From the NCBI GenBank assembly GCA_040007395.1, contig JBDTVG010000136.1, forward strand, positions 1 through 64,000: DNA of 64,000 bases, written 5' to 3'. The notes below the pieces were generated by a model that saw only the letters and a list, made by a program, of their open reading frames with translations, was not told where the DNA came from and did not search any database. The translations under genes were made by a program, and so were the position numbers. Below are positions 1 to 8,316 of the stretch, piece after piece; position 1 is the stretch's first letter; each line of letters starts with the position of its first letter. The stretch is from DATGFK01 sp040007395 (GTDB lineage: Bacteria; Chloroflexota; Anaerolineae; Aggregatilineales; UBA2796).

Positions 1-219
1 AAAGTTTCCGCCCACTGCCCTTTCTGGCGGCTACTAAGTCTCGCTGAATTGGCGTACTTACTCAATATCGCTTGGCCTACCCCGTCCCTTGGCAGTGCCT
101 TTCGCTTGGCTTGGTGGTCTTGGTGGCGGGCCATACGTATGACCGCTATTCGTTCCCGCTATCGCCATGAGCCAACCGTACTCTACTGGTTGCGCTTTGC
201 TTTTCAACTCCGGTTGTAG

Positions 220-459
220 AAGTACATCCCTTTTGGCGGTGGACCGCGAGTGTGCATCGGCAATGCTTTTTCGCTGATGGAATCACGGCTGCTTTTGGCA
301 ACTTTGGGCCAGCGCTTTAGCCTGTCGCTGGCTCCAAATTTCGTCGTTCAACCCGAACGTCAGTTTACCTTGCGCTCGAAGTACGGAATGCAAATGGTCG
401 TCCATGAGCGCCAGCCCATCGCGCTCCCGCAACCTTTGGAGCAGGTAACGGCTCTTTGA
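220..459 (+). pseudogene. Cytochrome P450 C-terminal remnant
   Basis: The frame encodes the P450 haem-binding loop (FGGGPRVCIG, Cys ligand at about 251-253) and the helix after it, ending at a TGA at 457-459. An in-frame TAG at 217-219 closes the frame just upstream, so only about 79 codons are open. Upstream sequence in other frames gives P450-like snatches (LFVPAIAM, then RHEP and LRFAF), which suggests a frameshifted, decayed gene rather than a short protein. It resembles the C-terminus of the intact P450 at 38190-39593 (both have FGGGPR-CIGN). The gene may begin left of the window. The haem motif is seen directly; the decay is inferred from the stop and lost frame. Confidence 0.75.
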
Positions 460-695
460 TCCCTATCTGCTAGGCGTAATTTTGCAAGCACCCTGAAGTG
501 AAGTACACAACAGAGCGCAGCCTTTTCAAGCCCAAAAGCATCGCCAGATTGGTTTGCCAATCTCACTATTCCATTACATTTGCACGTTATTGGAATTAGG
601 CCGATACTGATACTGTGCTTGCTGTCCGTACAAGGATCTGAGCCGCAAGCAGCGCTACATCGCCACATTATTTCAATCAAAGGGGATCGGGTCAA

Positions 696-1160
696 ATGGA
701 AAGTACACCAAAGAAAAGCAACAGAACTAGAAATATTTTTATCGTACTGGGGGTGCTCGCCCTAGCCTGTGTAATCTGCGTGGCTATCGTAGCGGTTGTC
801 GCTGGGGGGGCCGTCGGTGCTATCGCTGCGCCACTGCTCAAGGCTAACGACTTTATGACCTCGCTCGAAGCCAAAGACTACGCCAAAGCCTACGGCTTTA
901 TTGATCCCAGCCAGCAAGAGGGTTTTGGTGGCAGTGCCGACGGAATGCAAGCGAAACTCAGCGGATTGGGAATTGCGGAACCGACGGCACATACCCTCTC
1001 CAATATCAATGTGAATAATGGAGATGCAGTCGCTTCAGGGACGGCAACCTTTGGTGGAACCATCCAGAGGATTCGCGTCGATATGAGAAAATCCGGTGAT
1101 AACTGGCTGGTTATCGGCTATGGGCCAGATAATACGCCTGAGCCGACTGCCACAAGCTAA
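696..1160 (+). CDS. Membrane-anchored hypothetical protein (DUF4878-like)
   Basis: A 154-residue protein with a basic N-terminus, one hydrophobic segment at about residues 14-45, and a C-terminal domain outside the membrane. The sequence after the anchor (ANDFMTSLEAKDYAKAYGFI) has the look of NTF2-like/DUF4878 proteins, in which a helix precedes a small alpha-beta cradle; these often occur in cell-surface proteins of this phylum. The start has AAAGGGGATC just upstream. It ends in a short EPTAT tail. Exact function unknown; the family placement is tentative. Confidence 0.7.
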   Translation: MESTPKKSNRTRNIFIVLGVLALACVICVAIVAVVAGGAVGAIAAPLLKANDFMTSLEAKDYAKAYGFIDPSQQEGFGGSADGMQAKLSGLGIAEPTAHTLSNINVNNGDAVASGTATFGGTIQRIRVDMRKSGDNWLVIGYGPDNTPEPTATS

Positions 1161-1311
1161 AGCGCAAACTTACGGTGCTTCTATGCCTTATATCCCTGCC
1201 GATTCAAGTAGGGGTATACGGCAATATAATGCAAGTGTAAAGTAAGATTTCATACAATTTCTTAGTATCACGATCCGCTAAAATTTGGCTTTATACCTGT
1301 GTTCTGTTGGC

Positions 1312-2313
1312 TTACGGCGCGAAGGTTGGCAAACTGCCCGGAGTGTTCTGAAAAGGTTGGGTGGTGAATTGGGCAGTTGCCAGAGGAATGATCACGACAG
1401 TTGGTAGGGCTGGGCGATCAGTGGGTCGATCTGTCGATGGGGCTACGAAAGCGGGCGCTTGCTCAGTTGGCAATCCGAGGGCTGACGCTGCTGTCTGGCA
1501 CAGCCCAATCCCGCCGGAGTTTACCCAGTCGTCGAGGGTCGCGCTGGTATCGATGCCCCGTACTGCATCGTTATAAATCCCCGTTCCCCATGTATAGTAA
1601 CGCTGCGATTCTTCAGGCCAAGAGGCGGACGCACGATAGATCAGCGACGGGCCGCCGTTGTAGCAGGCCATTGCTAGCCCTACATCGCCCTCAGAGTAGC
1701 CCAAACATTCGCGAATCACGCTGATACCGCGTTTGGCGTTCGTCTCTGGGTCAGTCGGGTTTTCGTTGTCCTCGAAGTGCATCGGCATGACCTGAAACAG
1801 GCCCTGCGCCCCAACGCTGCTAGCCGCACCGGGCAAGCCGCATGATTCGATCTGCATCAGCGTCGCGATCAGGTTGGGGTTAACATCGTATTCGGTAGAC
1901 CATTTGGCGATCTGGGGCGACCAATACTGTACTTCGCGGGTAAAGAACGGTGCGATGGTCGGGACCGGGCGCAAACTCCGCAGGATGCCCGGCCCAAACA
2001 GCGCCAGTACAATCAACCCGATCAGCCATGCTGGGGCCGTCCGCCACGCCATGATCAGCAACCAGCGGATACGCTGAATACGTTCGCGCGTCGTCCCGCC
2101 TCGCCATTTTCCCCAGTCTATCGGCGCAGGCTTTTTGACTTTAGGCTTTTCGCTTCTTTGGTTTTCAGAACGTGTTTTTGGGCTTGCTTGTTTTTTCGCC
2201 GGAGGCGCTGTATTCGGACTATCAGCGGTACGCTTGCGGCGGGGACGTGGCGATCCGCCGTCGTCTTCATCGGGTAACTGTTCATTATAATCGCGATTAT
2301 CGCGTGAACTCAT
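1312..2313 (-). CDS. Lytic transglycosylase (SLT domain)
   Basis: A 333-residue membrane-anchored murein lytic transglycosylase, which would cleave peptidoglycan glycan strands outside the membrane. It has a long, charged, Pro-rich cytoplasmic N-terminus (residues ~1-85), one membrane segment (~88-112) and an SLT/goose-lysozyme fold. The catalytic Glu lies in LMQIESCG; GAQGLFQVMP and MACYNGGPS are the other conserved family blocks. A Thr/Pro-rich tail follows. It lies 16 bp downstream of the M50 protease gene on the same strand, so they are probably cotranscribed. Confidence 0.88.
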   Translation of the reverse strand: MSSRDNRDYNEQLPDEDDGGSPRPRRKRTADSPNTAPPAKKQASPKTRSENQRSEKPKVKKPAPIDWGKWRGGTTRERIQRIRWLLIMAWRTAPAWLIGLIVLALFGPGILRSLRPVPTIAPFFTREVQYWSPQIAKWSTEYDVNPNLIATLMQIESCGLPGAASSVGAQGLFQVMPMHFEDNENPTDPETNAKRGISVIRECLGYSEGDVGLAMACYNGGPSLIYRASASWPEESQRYYTWGTGIYNDAVRGIDTSATLDDWVNSGGIGLCQTAASALGLPTEQAPAFVAPSTDRPTDRPALPTVVIIPLATAQFTTQPFQNTPGSLPTFAP

Positions 2314-2329
2314 AGTATCCTATCGGGGA

Positions 2330-3517
2330 TTATTGCCCAATAACAAACGATTGTATGGGAATTGGCATAAAGACCAGTACGAACGCCACCAAGGCCACTA
2401 CCGCCACAATCTGCCGTGGCCGATCCAACATGGTAATTGTGTCCAGCGGTGTCGCGTAGATCCGACCCAATATGAACAGCAGAAACATCCACAAAATCCA
2501 GCCCTGATAGAGCAGCGATAATGCACCAAGAATCACCAGCAGTGGGTAGAACAGAATGCGGGCGCGTTCCCCGATCAGCGAATAGATTATGTGTCCGCCG
2601 TCAAGCTGCCCTACCGGGATCAGATTGATCGCGGTGACGAGCAATCCTGTCCAGCCTGCCGAAGCCAATTGGTTGATGAATACGTCGTATCTGCCATCCG
2701 GTAGAAAGTGACCAAAGGCGATGATCTTCATGAAGGCATACAGGATCGAGTTGCCTTCCAGCCCATAGGACGCGATAGACGATTTGAGCATGAAAACATC
2801 GGCAAGCGGTGTAAACATGGGTAGCACCGACGATGTTCTCAGGCCGATCAGCAGCACTGGAATGGCGACGATCAAGCCGGCGAGTGGCCCTGCCGCGCCA
2901 ATATCCAGCAGAATGCGACGGTTTCGCATCGGTTCACGCAACTGGATAAACGCACCCATCGTGCCGAGTGAACCGGGCAGCGGCATCGGGATGAAGTACG
3001 GCAGCGTTACCGCTACTTTGTGATAGCGGGCGGCGAAGTAATGGCCTAGTTCGTGTGTCCCTAGAATCAACATCACGCCCAACGCATAAGGCCAACCCCG
3101 CAGCAGATCAAAAATCGAGGGCGGCAGCAGCGTTTGCAATTCTGTTGTTGCCCCGACATACAGCAGCGACACGATGGTCAAGACCAGCAGCACTACATTA
3201 GGCCACACCGGACGCGGCGCGGGCTTAAAGCGGCCTCGTAGCGCTCGCACAACCTGACGATTGCCTTCCATCAAAAATACAGGAACATGCTCCAGCGGCT
3301 CAAACAACGCATCCAACCGTTCATAGGCGGCGACGCTGTCCATCGTTAACTGCCCCGTGTAACTCGCCGTGATCGGTGCGGGCAGTTCATCATTTTCAAA
3401 GTCGATAAAGAACACTTCCTCAACGGCAGTCCGCAACCGCGAACGCAGTGTATCCACGGGGGCAGGAGCCACAACGATCACTGGTACTTCGTTCAATCCA
3501 CTCGATTCATTTAGCAT
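2330..3517 (-). CDS. Site-2 protease family (M50) intramembrane metalloprotease
   Basis: A 395-residue multi-pass membrane zinc protease. The zinc motif HELGH (in GTHELGHYFAAR) lies about residue 155, and the second metal-binding motif is LDGGH near residue 295. An acidic soluble domain of ~110 residues precedes the first membrane helix, as in EGY1-like site-2 proteases of cyanobacteria, chloroplasts and Chloroflexota. Such enzymes cut membrane-embedded regulators or transit proteins; the substrate here is unknown. It probably forms an operon with the downstream transglycosylase. The start codon is ATG at 3515-3517. Confidence 0.88.
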   Translation of the reverse strand: MLNESSGLNEVPVIVVAPAPVDTLRSRLRTAVEEVFFIDFENDELPAPITASYTGQLTMDSVAAYERLDALFEPLEHVPVFLMEGNRQVVRALRGRFKPAPRPVWPNVVLLVLTIVSLLYVGATTELQTLLPPSIFDLLRGWPYALGVMLILGTHELGHYFAARYHKVAVTLPYFIPMPLPGSLGTMGAFIQLREPMRNRRILLDIGAAGPLAGLIVAIPVLLIGLRTSSVLPMFTPLADVFMLKSSIASYGLEGNSILYAFMKIIAFGHFLPDGRYDVFINQLASAGWTGLLVTAINLIPVGQLDGGHIIYSLIGERARILFYPLLVILGALSLLYQGWILWMFLLFILGRIYATPLDTITMLDRPRQIVAVVALVAFVLVFMPIPIQSFVIGQ

Positions 3518-3557
3518 GTTAATTCACCTTAGAGCTTGCCAGAGAGGATCACCCCGC

Positions 3558-4610
3558 TTAGGGGGTGATGAGCTTCCAGCTTGCGCCTTTGTTAAATAGT
3601 CCGAAGATATTGCCGTCTTTAGCCCGCAAATACATCACCCCGTTATCGACCGTTGCGTCGCCTTGCAACGCGCCGTCAGAGGGTACTTCGGGGCCAGTCG
3701 CCCAACCGATGCGATCTCGTACCCGTTCGCGGTTGCGCCACACCAGCCCAAACCCCCGGATCGGTTGAAATAGCCCAGATGGAGGCCGGAACGATGGATC
3801 GCTTTCTGGCTGCCCATCCTTGAAATCATCAGGGTAGGTCGCCCATGCTGGCTGCTGCCCATCGTTGAACAGGACATAGATCCGTGTCTGCGCCTGTACC
3901 CAGATCATACTCCCGCGTTCAAAAGTTTGCTGAACCACCGCTGAGATGACAGGCGATTCAGTAGGACAGCCATCCGGTTGAGGGTCGAAGAACCAGACAT
4001 CGGTGCAGCCCATTGGAACCGACAACGTTTGCTCAAGATTAGATTGATCGTTGCCAATGGTCAGCAAAAACTGTGCGGTGCTGCCATCGGCGGGACGTGT
4101 GGTTACATCCAGCGTTCCGGCGCGGTTCACATTCCAAACTTGTTCGCGTTTGCCTTTAGAATCCAAACGGTAGATAATGGCTTTATCGACTCCCTTTGCC
4201 GACCAGAACAGGGTCAGCTTGTCGCCGGGCTTGACCGAAGTTGCATCCGTCGTGAAATATTCGATCTGCAACGATCCCGGCGCAAAGTTAACCAAAGTTG
4301 GGGTGATAGTAAACGAAGGGCGTGTCGGCGCGACTCCGATCAAAAATGTGGGTGTTGGGCCAGCCGTTGCCACTGCGAGACGCTGTGGACTCGGTGTCGC
4401 AGTGGCGTTAAAGACACGGGTGTAAGTCGCACTGGGTTCGAGTGAAGGGGTGAAGGTAGGCCGTAGAGTCGGAAGGACTGGGTCGTCGGCGGCACCACAG
4501 CCCGCCAACCACAGCATAGCAACCAGTACCGCAAGATGGCAAAACACGGAAAACGCCATCTGCCGAAGCGCCCCATGGCGAAATGTGCCGACCTTACGTC
4601 TGCGTATCAC
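3558..4610 (-). CDS. Secreted lipoprotein, function unknown
   Basis: A 350-residue protein with a basic N-terminus (RRRK), a hydrophobic stretch and a lipobox-like WLAGC at about residues 35-39, so a lipoprotein is likely. A Thr/Pro-rich linker (~45-100) leads to an Ig-like beta domain (YFTTDATSVKPGDKLTLFWSA is typical of surface Ig-like repeats), followed by a conserved C-terminal half with Trp- and Cys-containing segments. The start used is GTG; an internal ATG 17 codons later (4559) would also give a signal peptide but without basic residues. Function not recognised. Confidence 0.7.
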   Translation of the reverse strand: MIRRRKVGTFRHGALRQMAFSVFCHLAVLVAMLWLAGCGAADDPVLPTLRPTFTPSLEPSATYTRVFNATATPSPQRLAVATAGPTPTFLIGVAPTRPSFTITPTLVNFAPGSLQIEYFTTDATSVKPGDKLTLFWSAKGVDKAIIYRLDSKGKREQVWNVNRAGTLDVTTRPADGSTAQFLLTIGNDQSNLEQTLSVPMGCTDVWFFDPQPDGCPTESPVISAVVQQTFERGSMIWVQAQTRIYVLFNDGQQPAWATYPDDFKDGQPESDPSFRPPSGLFQPIRGFGLVWRNRERVRDRIGWATGPEVPSDGALQGDATVDNGVMYLRAKDGNIFGLFNKGASWKLITP

Positions 4611-4636
4611 GGTTCGTTCAGTGCATACCGTGTGGC

Positions 4637-4891
4637 CTAATCTGCTGGAGGCGGAACAGGCAGATCGGCCTCGGCAACATCCTTGTACTTCTCACCGATT
4701 TCAATGAGCATACGCGGAATGCCATCGACGATGGGGTACTTGTAGCTGGAATCGTCGCAGACAAGCCACACGCCATCGTGAACCAGCCGCAGTTTACCGG
4801 GATCGTCGCCCTCGAAATGGACGGCATATGGGCAGCGGAGGATTTCTAGGAAATCGGGACTGATGGTACCGGGATTTTTTTGATCGGTCAT
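4637..4891 (-). CDS. Trm112-like small protein with degenerate zinc site
   Basis: An 84-residue protein of the Trm112/UPF0434 type. The hallmarks LEILRCPY near residue 15 and YPIVDGIPRMLIE near the middle are clear. The family normally has two CxxC pairs; here the first is CPYA and the second CDDS, so only one Cys of each pair remains and classic zinc binding is unlikely. I chose the ATG at 4891 because AGAGGA precedes it; a longer open frame to 4993 has no ribosome-binding site. Trm112 proteins usually support methyltransferases; no methyltransferase is adjacent. Confidence 0.8.
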   Translation of the reverse strand: MTDQKNPGTISPDFLEILRCPYAVHFEGDDPGKLRLVHDGVWLVCDDSSYKYPIVDGIPRMLIEIGEKYKDVAEADLPVPPPAD

Positions 4892-5228
4892 GCGAATCCT
4901 CTGTGGGAATTTACTTATTCGACAACACTTTATGAGTGGAAGTATAGCGGTGCGATTGGGCAGCGTCAAGCAAACATAGTGTCTACGGCACATTTCCTTA
5001 ACCCTATGTAAAGCAGCCTACCGAAATACGCAAGGCTTAGTACATTGCAACGCTATTGAAATGTTTCCCGGCTTGCCACTGCCGCTACTGCCCGTTATAC
5101 TTGCGCCGTTTGTCCGGTTCGTAACTGTGTACCGCAATTCTCGTGTAGTCCGCGTTGGCCTTGTGCCAGCATTGTGTCCGTCTCATCGTTTACATCGTTG
5201 CGGAAAACAAAGGAAAGGCAAATCTCTC

Positions 5229-5930
5229 ATGGAAACTTTGAAGCACCTACTCGACCCCATGTATCTACTGGAAACGTTTAGCTATGTTGGGCTATTCATC
5301 ATTATTTTTGCCGAATCAGGACTGCTGATCGGGTTCTTCTTACCCGGCGACAGTTTGCTGTTTACAGCAGGTTTGCTGGCAGCGACGACATTACCGGGTC
5401 AAACGGCACCACTATTCTCGTTGCCCGTGTTGTGCATCGGCTGTTTTCTGGCAGCGGTGCTAGGGGATAGTGTTGGCTATATGTTTGGTCGCCGGGTAGG
5501 GCGACGCTTGTTCCAACGCGAAAACTCATTCCTGTTCAGCAAGAAGAACTTGCAACGCGCTCAAGACTTCTATGATAAAAACGGCTCCAAGACGATTGTG
5601 CTAGCCCGTTTTATCCCCGTGGTGCGTACCTTCGCGCCGATTGTGGCGGGCATTGGCGATATGCGCTACGCTGTTTTTGTCTCCTATAATCTGATTGGTG
5701 GGTTTCTGTGGGCATGTGGTGTGACCCTCGCCGGGTATTTTCTGGGTCAGGCGTTCCCCGACATTGATAAGTATTTGCTGCCGATTATTGTGATCATTAT
5801 CTTGGTATCTGTCGCGCCCGCCGCGTACCACATCCTCAAAGATCCTGAGACGCGTCAAGGGCTGCGCGATACCGCCATGCGGGCGATTGGGCGTAAATCT
5901 GCCACCCAGCCAGAGCCTATTGAAGAGTAA
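5229..5930 (+). CDS. DedA family membrane protein
   Basis: A 233-residue polytopic inner-membrane protein of the DedA/SNARE-associated family. The signature LPGDSLLFTAG near residues 35-45 and the ARFIPVVRTFAPIVAG block near residues 125-140 (re-entrant loop with conserved Arg residues) are present. Members act as phospholipid or undecaprenyl-phosphate flippases or support membrane homeostasis. The ATG at 5229 is preceded by AGGAAAGG; the open frame extends upstream to 5061 but that part lacks family similarity. A strong hairpin follows at 6007. Confidence 0.9.
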   Translation: METLKHLLDPMYLLETFSYVGLFIIIFAESGLLIGFFLPGDSLLFTAGLLAATTLPGQTAPLFSLPVLCIGCFLAAVLGDSVGYMFGRRVGRRLFQRENSFLFSKKNLQRAQDFYDKNGSKTIVLARFIPVVRTFAPIVAGIGDMRYAVFVSYNLIGGFLWACGVTLAGYFLGQAFPDIDKYLLPIIVIIILVSVAPAAYHILKDPETRQGLRDTAMRAIGRKSATQPEPIEE

Positions 5931-6006
5931 TCTCGTAAAACTTGACGGATCGTAGGTAAACTTCCAACCTGCTCAACTTTCCGTCTTCGATAATCTATAC
6001 AACAGA

Positions 6007-6040
6007 GATAAGAGCCGTCGCGGTCTGCGCGGCTCTTATC
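6007..6040. terminator. Perfect 11-bp hairpin after dedA
   Basis: GATAAGAGCCG pairs perfectly with CGGCTCTTATC across a 12-nt loop. It lies 77 bp after the DedA stop and before the aldo/keto reductase, and is followed by an AT-rich tract (ATTAATTGTCCTTTT). Best read as a rho-independent terminator for the DedA transcript, though the T-run is not immediate. Confidence 0.65.
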
Positions 6041-6085
6041 ATTAATTGTCCTTTTCTATACGATAACTATTCAGAGGTTTGCATA

Positions 6086-7033
6086 ATGCAGAAGCGAAAA
6101 CTAGGCAGCAGCGGGATCGAAGTCGGTGCAATCGGGCTAGGTTGCATGGGCATGAGCTGGGCTTACGGCAAAGGCGACGATGCCGACTCCATCAGCGTTA
6201 TCCATCGGGCGATTGATCTCGGCGTGACCCTCATCGATACCGCCGATGTATATGGGCCGTTCATCAATGAAGAACTGGTCGGGCGGGCGCTGGTTGGCAA
6301 ACGCGATCTGGTGACATTGGCGACCAAATGCGGCCTAATCGCCGATCTTGAGACTCGTACCTATCGTCGGGATGGCTCGCCAGCCTATATCAAATCTGCG
6401 TGCGAGGCTTCCCTTAAACGGCTTGGCGTAGAAGTGATCGATCTGTACCAGTTGCACCGTCCTGATCCCAACGTTCCGATTGAAGACAGCATTGGTGCCA
6501 TGGCGGAGTTAGTGCAGGCTGGCAAAGTTCGCGCCATCGGCGTATCGGAATTCGATTTGCCCACGCTGGAACGGGCAATCAAGGTTTACCCAATTACCAG
6601 TCTGCAATCCGAAATGTCGCTGTGGACTCGTGATGTTTTGCCAGAGATCTTACCGTGGTGCATGAAAAACGATGTGGCATTCTTGCCATTTTCACCGCTT
6701 GGACGCGGCTTCCTGACCGGAAAAGTTCAGTCAACTGACGATTTCGGCGCAGAAGATTTTCGTGCCACGTTGCCGCGCTTCCAATCCGATAACTTAGCGG
6801 CAAATCAAAAATTGGTAGATCGCATCGGTGAGATCGCGGAACGTGTGGGAGCAACCAAAGCACAAATCGCGCTGGCGTGGGTGCTGGCACAGGGCGATCA
6901 GGTCGTCCCGATCCCCGGCACAAAACGCTTGCCTTATCTGGAAGAAAATGTTGCGGCGGCGAACGTGACATTGACTGTGGACGACTTGCAGGCGTTGAAC
7001 GATCTGCCAGCCGCAGCAGGGACGCGCTACTAG
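6086..7033 (+). CDS. Aldo/keto reductase
   Basis: A 315-residue NADPH-dependent oxidoreductase with the (beta/alpha)8 fold. The family tetrad is visible: Asp and Tyr in IDTADVYGP (~residues 51-57), Lys in LATKCGL (~85) and His in YQLHRPDPN (~120). The cofactor end GTKRLPYLEEN is near residue 280. The opening MQKRKLGSSGIEVGAIGLGCMGMS is typical of the AKR13/YakC-type group. It has its own terminator-flanked position, so it is probably transcribed alone. Substrate unknown. Confidence 0.92.
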   Translation: MQKRKLGSSGIEVGAIGLGCMGMSWAYGKGDDADSISVIHRAIDLGVTLIDTADVYGPFINEELVGRALVGKRDLVTLATKCGLIADLETRTYRRDGSPAYIKSACEASLKRLGVEVIDLYQLHRPDPNVPIEDSIGAMAELVQAGKVRAIGVSEFDLPTLERAIKVYPITSLQSEMSLWTRDVLPEILPWCMKNDVAFLPFSPLGRGFLTGKVQSTDDFGAEDFRATLPRFQSDNLAANQKLVDRIGEIAERVGATKAQIALAWVLAQGDQVVPIPGTKRLPYLEENVAAANVTLTVDDLQALNDLPAAAGTRY

Positions 7034-7039
7034 GCAGAC

Positions 7040-7059
7040 GGACAACGCCTGCGTTGTCC
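7040..7059. repeat. Short REP-like palindrome
   Basis: GGACAACGC and GCGTTGTCC form a perfect inverted repeat with a 2-nt centre immediately after the aldo/keto reductase stop. The sequence continues as CCTACG, the look of small dispersed intergenic palindromes. It could also aid transcription termination. Confidence 0.5.
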
Positions 7060-7149
7060 CTACGAAATCCCCTGTGAAGGTAGGTACAGGGTCGAAAAAT
7101 TCCCCCACCAACCTGTCTGCCATCTCGTGCTAGACTGAATTCTTATGTA

Positions 7150-7185
7150 AACGTACTCCCTAGGCCTCAAGGCGGGGAGTACGTT
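7150..7185. terminator. Hairpin between convergent genes
   Basis: AACGTACTCCC pairs with GGGAGTACGTT around a 14-nt loop, giving an 11-bp perfect stem. It lies between the convergent aldo/keto reductase and TolB-like genes and probably terminates one or both; no long T-run follows. Confidence 0.6.
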
Positions 7186-7227
7186 CACTGTCCTGTTGTT
7201 ATTACTGGGTGGACGATAGGTTACTGC

Positions 7228-8184
7228 TCAAGGTTGCCATTGAGGATAAGTACCATCGGCAGGTATACCTTTGATTAACAGGCGATGCTGATTACTGCCG
7301 TCAGGATTCATAAAAGTAATCGGAAAGGTGCCATGACCCACTTTGGGGTCGTAGAAATCTGTGTAGAAAGCCATCATCTGACCATCCGGCGACCAATTGG
7401 GCGCATAGTCATCTGTCCATGAATTTGACAGGTTATGCTGGTCAGTGCCATCGCTATTCATAACATAGATTTGATGGTGTCCATCACGATCTGACGAAAA
7501 CGCAATATGTTTTCCGTCTGGCGACCACGCTGGGGCGCTATCCCGCCCCGCCGAATGCGATAGATTGACTGGATTGCTACCGTCACCATTCATCACAAAG
7601 AGATGCCCATAGTTATCGTTATAGGCAATATGCTTTCCGTCTAACGACCACGCTGGATAGTAATGATCCCCAGACAAATGCGAGAGGTCGTGTGTATTTC
7701 CGCCGTCAACATCGGTGATAAAAATTTGCCAGCCGACCAAATCTCCATCCTCAGTATTAAAGGCGATATGCTGACCGTCTGGCAACCAGACCGGATTCAT
7801 GCCATTGATGTTGGGTAAGGTGCGTTGCTTACCAGTTGAAACGTCAATCACATCGATTCGATATAGCCCATCCCGATCAGTCCCGGTAAAGGCAATGTAT
7901 TTGCCATCGGGCGACCATGCAAACCCATGACCATCATTGTTGGTATCTGGCAAGTCATGTTGCTGTCCAATGGTCAGATCGAGGACAGTGATCACTCCGC
8001 CCCCGCCCCCGCCAATTCCCGAATCAAAGACAAGCCGACCATGACCACCACCCAACGGCGTAGGGCTAAGCGCTGCTGCTAACGCCGGAACGCTAGTTCC
8101 AACCACGCCGTTGCTGGTCGCCAGCGCCATGAAAGTTAATAATAGCAACCCTCCGCACAAGACACCCCGTGGATAGTGAGACAT
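7228..8184 (-). CDS. Secreted TolB-like beta-propeller protein
   Basis: A 318-residue exported protein with a signal peptide (~1-35) and six or so PD40/TolB-like blades, each carrying WSPDGKxIAF (for example at FAWSPDGKYIAF and PAWSPDGKHIAF). A Gly-rich run (GIGGGGGG) follows the signal peptide. I use the ATG at 8184 because the paralogue at 9640-10065 starts at the same place. Such proteins usually bind partners at the cell surface; a specific role is not evident. Its first ~70 residues and upstream region are duplicated at 9780-10195. Confidence 0.85.
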   Translation of the reverse strand: MSHYPRGVLCGGLLLLTFMALATSNGVVGTSVPALAAALSPTPLGGGHGRLVFDSGIGGGGGGVITVLDLTIGQQHDLPDTNNDGHGFAWSPDGKYIAFTGTDRDGLYRIDVIDVSTGKQRTLPNINGMNPVWLPDGQHIAFNTEDGDLVGWQIFITDVDGGNTHDLSHLSGDHYYPAWSLDGKHIAYNDNYGHLFVMNGDGSNPVNLSHSAGRDSAPAWSPDGKHIAFSSDRDGHHQIYVMNSDGTDQHNLSNSWTDDYAPNWSPDGQMMAFYTDFYDPKVGHGTFPITFMNPDGSNQHRLLIKGIPADGTYPQWQP

Positions 8185-8262
8185 CAAGATTACCACCCAA
8201 TCCCTTAGCTAAAATGGTTAAGAAGCCACAAACCAATTGAGATGTAGGGCATATCTACAGGT

Positions 8263-8268
8263 TATAAT
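8263..8268 (+). promoter_or_regulatory. Candidate -10 box of mtnK
   Basis: A perfect TATAAT 49 bp before the mtnK start. The surrounding block (ATCTACAGGTTATAATGTAGCG) is conserved in the duplicated copy near 10145, including the ACCCTCGAAAAGAAAGTTA-like leader. A matching -35 at 17 bp is weak, so only the -10 is claimed. No S-box (SAM riboswitch) structure was seen in this leader. Confidence 0.5.
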
Positions 8269-8316
8269 GTAGCGAAAAGATCGTTATCTCGCATCCTCGA
8301 AAAGAAAGTTAACGCC

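Noticed and set aside
8220..8316. SAM (S-box) riboswitch before mtnK
   Set aside because: No S-box core helices or terminator were visible; only a TATAAT block shared with the duplicated copy.
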